Source: Hoeflea sp. 108 (lineage in GTDB: Bacteria; Pseudomonadota; Alphaproteobacteria; Rhizobiales; Rhizobiaceae). From it: 64,000 bases of DNA. The stretch is taken from contig NZ_KB890024.1 in assembly GCF_000372965.1 (NCBI RefSeq), positions 4,242,304-4,306,303 of the forward strand, read 5' to 3'. Shown here one piece after another: positions 63,579 through 64,000 of the stretch; position 1 is the stretch's first letter, and each line of letters begins with the position of its first letter. The translations under genes and the position numbers were made by a program. Under the pieces are notes generated by a model. That model did no database searches. It was not told the DNA's origin and saw only the letters and a program-made list of their open reading frames with translations.

Positions 63579-64000
63579 TTATTTTCTTTTTGCTTCCCCG
63601 AAGGCCCGACTGACGTCGGCCCAGAGATCCTCCACGCTTTCCAGCCCGACATTCAGCCTGATGGTTCGCGGGCTGACCCCGAACCGGCCGATCGAATTGG
63701 CATCCGGCGTCTGCTGCAGCGAGGCGAGCGCCGGCACGACAAGGCTTTCGTGGCCGCCCCAGCTGACGCCGATGCGGAACAGCTTGAGGGCATCGACGAA
63801 GGCCGGCACGTCGATGTCCTCCGTCACCTCGAAGGAGAACAGGCCGGAATAGCCCGACAATGTCTTCTTGCCCGGATGATTGGAGAAAGCCGGATGATTG
63901 ACGCGCTCGACATGGGCATGCCCCTTCAACCGTTCGGCGATGACAAGCGCACTCTTCATGTGGTGCGGCAGGCGCAGCGGCAGGGTGCGCAGGCCACGCA
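63579..64000 (-). CDS. Cystathionine beta-lyase type PLP enzyme (C-terminal part)
   Basis: 140 residues to the window edge; the N-terminal part with the PLP lysine is outside. The reading begins RGLRTLPLRLPHHM and contains GLFSFEV, the substrate-binding SWGGHESLV and SPRTIRLNVGLES, all typical of the Cys/Met metabolism PLP family (cystathionine beta-lyase, MetC-like). Which lyase it is cannot be decided from this part. Its stop lies 30 nt before the binding-protein start, so it could share an operon with the ABC transporter. Confidence 0.85.
   Translation of the reverse strand, partial: RGLRTLPLRLPHHMKSALVIAERLKGHAHVERVNHPAFSNHPGKKTLSGYSGLFSFEVTEDIDVPAFVDALKLFRIGVSWGGHESLVVPALASLQQTPDANSIGRFGVSPRTIRLNVGLESVEDLWADVSRAFGEAKRK

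Overview
The window is high-GC chromosomal DNA from an alphaproteobacterium of the order Hyphomicrobiales (Rhizobiales), most likely the Mesorhizobium/Aminobacter/Phyllobacteriaceae group. The grounds are the gene content and order (cobS-cobT, aroK-aroB-CBS protein, small membrane protein-xerD-accA, lpiA/mprF-acvB, thiCOSGED behind a TPP riboswitch, bkdA1-bkdA2-bkdB-lpdA), the many ATGA/GTGA stop-start overlaps, and a typical rhizobial intergenic repeat. Species cannot be fixed from the sequence alone.

Left host segment (1-17140): a secreted phytase-like esterase (partial), cobT, cobS, a J-domain protein, a BolA protein, a small arsenic operon (arsR-arsC-aqpS), a CBS/CorC protein without its usual membrane domain, aroB, aroK, a 49-residue membrane protein, xerD, accA, an L,D-transpeptidase lipoprotein, a TusA-like protein, a His-rich CobW GTPase coupled to a D-Ala-D-Ala carboxypeptidase, and an M20 amidohydrolase.

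Island (about 17166-41493, 24.3 kb): lower-GC DNA inserted inside a host tRNA-Arg(CCU) gene. The 5' part of that gene is left at 17141 and the rest lies at 41494-41548; together they rebuild a perfect 77-nt tRNA. Near its left end the island carries its own complete tRNA-Arg(CCU), interrupted after the anticodon by a compact 218-nt group I intron. Just inside both junctions are inverted copies of a 10-bp sequence, which on circularisation would form a near-palindromic recombinase core site. Three co-oriented mobility genes sit beside the left end: a tyrosine recombinase, a large integrase-like protein and a small partner. They resemble the Gamma-Mobile-Trio set (gmtY-gmtZ-gmtX). The cargo is mostly defence-like: a Panacea (SocA-like) antitoxin with an unknown partner, a DUF262/DUF1524 GmrSD-type protein, a type IIG restriction-methyltransferase, an FtsH-like machine split into an AAA+ subunit and an M41 protease subunit with its own XRE regulator and phased operator, a PrrC/RloC-like ATPase, a Schlafen/AlbA-STAND NTPase with a helical-repeat tail, and a YiiX-like cysteine hydrolase.

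Right host segment (41549-64000): a DUF1344 protein, a DegP-like protease, lpiA/mprF with acvB (aminoacyl-lipid synthesis and turnover), an orphan ATP synthase subunit a, the branched-chain 2-oxoacid dehydrogenase operon, a TPP-riboswitch-controlled thiamine operon (thiC-O-S-G-E-D), a CUT1 sugar ABC transporter operon, and the 3' part of a cystathionine-lyase-type PLP enzyme.

The best candidate for something undescribed is the island. It disables a host tRNA gene and supplies an intron-bearing replacement of the same isoacceptor, apparently mobilised by a trio recombinase and loaded with defence genes, several in unusual arrangements.
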